Source: Phymatolithon calcareum (taxonomy: Eukaryota > Rhodophyta > Florideophyceae > Hapalidiales). Taken from it: a stretch of 64,000 nucleotides of DNA. Numbering within the stretch: position 1 is the first letter of the stretch; the number at the start of each line of letters is the position of its first letter. The notes under the pieces were generated by a model. It saw only the letters and a list, made by a program, of their open reading frames with translations, searched no databases and was not told where the DNA came from. Positions 63,088 through 64,000 of the stretch are shown piece after piece. Location: positions 248,001 through 312,000 of the forward strand of contig OZ345379.1 in assembly GCA_977006965.1 (NCBI GenBank), written 5' to 3'. Made by a program: the position numbers and the translations under genes.

Positions 63088-64000
63088 ATGGTTGGACAAC
63101 GTCCGGACAGATCCGGGTTGCGGCACCGAGGAAAAACTTCTAAACCTTCGACCGAAAGTCTAAAGCCTGCCCTTGTGGACGAAAATGGGAAGAAGAAACC
63201 AACTATTCCCACTGTGCGCCGTCGACCGACAAACATCCTGTTCGTGTTCCTATGTATCCTTTCAACATGGCTCTTGTGCATTGCGTCAAACTGCATTGTG
63301 CGCTGGCGCGTAACCGCACTCCGATCAAAATACGCCACGGAAACAGCATCACAGCCTTTCGAATTTTCGACTCCGACTGCGATGCGCCATATCCGGAAAA
63401 TCGCGGCTAAGCAGCGCTGGATTCGGACCAAGGCCTTGGAGGAAGCCATGAAATACATCCACGAGTCTGTGCGATCTCTCAGGGAACAAGCCGGGAGAAA
63501 CGGACTGGATCTCGAGATCGATTTTTTTAAGTCAGGGCCTGGTAGTTACCCTTGTTCCATCGGTCCCATCGAGCTGTACATATCTTATGACGCCATCACA
63601 AGCGTCATCGTAAGACTTAGCCCGAAAGGACATTCACGTCATGTTCGGGATTCATTGCTAATCAACGCGCACGTGGACTCGGCCGTCGGTGCACCAGGCG
63701 CGAACGATAATATCGTTGGCGTTGCTGTTGTGCTGGACGTTTTGCGCAGTATAGTCGTCACCCCGCCGAAAGTCAATGCGTTGCGTCGGCCTATTGTTTT
63801 TCTTTTCAACGGCGGCGAAGAGGCTGTGCTGCCCGCGGCACACAGCTTCGTTACCCAACATCCCCTCGCGAAGTCTATCGTCGCGCACATCAACACAGAG
63901 TCGCTTGGCTCTGGAGATTCGTATTTACTGTTCCGTCTTGGTCCGAAAAACTCCTGGCTAGCTCGTGCATATGCACGTTCTGTCACCGTTCCCATTGCTT
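63088..64000 (+). CDS. ER-type M28 metallopeptidase (ERMP1-like), 5' part
   Basis: Starts at ATG 63088 (MVGQRPDRSGLRHRGK), with an in-frame TAG six bases before it, and is still open at the window end after 304 codons. The first 45 residues are basic, then one membrane span (NILFVFLCILSTWLLCIASN, about residues 48-67) suggests a signal anchor with the rest in the ER lumen. The M28 zinc-site pattern is present: H195 and D197 in INAHVDSAVG, D207 in APGANDNIVG, the catalytic E244 and zinc-ligand E245 in NGGEEAVLPA, and NTESLGSGD further on. This matches the Fxna/ERMP1 family of multi-span ER aminopeptidases; the C-terminal membrane spans would lie beyond the window. No disruption is seen. Confidence 0.9.
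   Translation, partial: MVGQRPDRSGLRHRGKTSKPSTESLKPALVDENGKKKPTIPTVRRRPTNILFVFLCILSTWLLCIASNCIVRWRVTALRSKYATETASQPFEFSTPTAMRHIRKIAAKQRWIRTKALEEAMKYIHESVRSLREQAGRNGLDLEIDFFKSGPGSYPCSIGPIELYISYDAITSVIVRLSPKGHSRHVRDSLLINAHVDSAVGAPGANDNIVGVAVVLDVLRSIVVTPPKVNALRRPIVFLFNGGEEAVLPAAHSFVTQHPLAKSIVAHINTESLGSGDSYLLFRLGPKNSWLARAYARSVTVPIA

Noticed and set aside
1-64000. tRNA genes.
   Set aside because: Scanning by eye for GGTTCGAATCC-type B boxes gave only GGGTTCGAATAGCG near 6945 and TCGGGTTCGAAG near 12720, both inside zinc-finger coding sequence without a tRNA fold.

Overview
The window looks like nuclear DNA of a eukaryote with few introns and many transposable elements. UFD2 is a single uninterrupted 1141-codon frame, the other readable genes are also single-exon or nearly so, and there are no operons, Shine-Dalgarno signals, rRNA or recognisable tRNAs. 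The mix of a Fanzor nuclease, an NB-ARC/WD40 STAND receptor with near-identical repeats, Harbinger, Tc1/mariner and hAT elements and LINE debris would fit a florideophyte red alga such as Chondrus. That is inference from content, not a database match. Stops are read with the standard code: UFD2 and the Fanzor frame both end in TAG, and others end in TGA.

Layout. 1-5.9 kb: a broken aminoglycoside-phosphotransferase-like kinase (1040-2362), then sequence with no clear gene. 5.9-12.8 kb: a decayed C2H2 zinc-finger pseudogene (minus strand) and its apparently intact paralogue (10792-12786). 13.4-16.9 kb: UFD2, the clearest housekeeping gene. 19.2-21.7 kb: a PIF/Harbinger-type transposase and a convergent DUF6818-like trihelix gene, each interrupted by one in-frame TGA. 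22.0-24.0 kb: a satellite of eight 255-bp units. 24.0-29.7 kb: no clear gene, one three-copy tandem repeat and one 36-bp palindrome. 29.7-30.8 kb: an unknown multi-pass membrane protein. 31.6-35.5 kb: two related TIR elements in inverted orientation sharing one TA, the second containing a LINE 3' fragment. 36.9-38.0 kb: a non-autonomous hAT element with an 8-bp target duplication. 39-40.4 kb: a LINE RNase H fragment and two long related hairpins. 43.2-47.5 kb: the STAND receptor pseudogene with 13 near-identical 129-bp WD40 units. 47.5-53 kb: a LINE remnant, a three-copy dispersed repeat and many perfect short hairpins. 53.4-54.3 kb: an intact gene of unknown function with a KA1-like end. 57.7-60.3 kb: a Fanzor RuvC nuclease. 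60.5-62.1 kb: a complete Tc1/mariner copy with a broken transposase. 63.1-64.0 kb: the start of an ER-type M28 metallopeptidase, cut by the window edge.

The host genes (UFD2, zinc-finger protein, membrane protein, KA1-like protein, M28 peptidase) show no functional grouping. Most of the window is mobile DNA in various stages of decay. The items most worth following are the Fanzor locus with its possible guide-RNA region, the internally homogenised WD40 receptor, and the unusually dense set of perfect foldback sequences, above all the twin hairpins at 40.06-40.38 kb.
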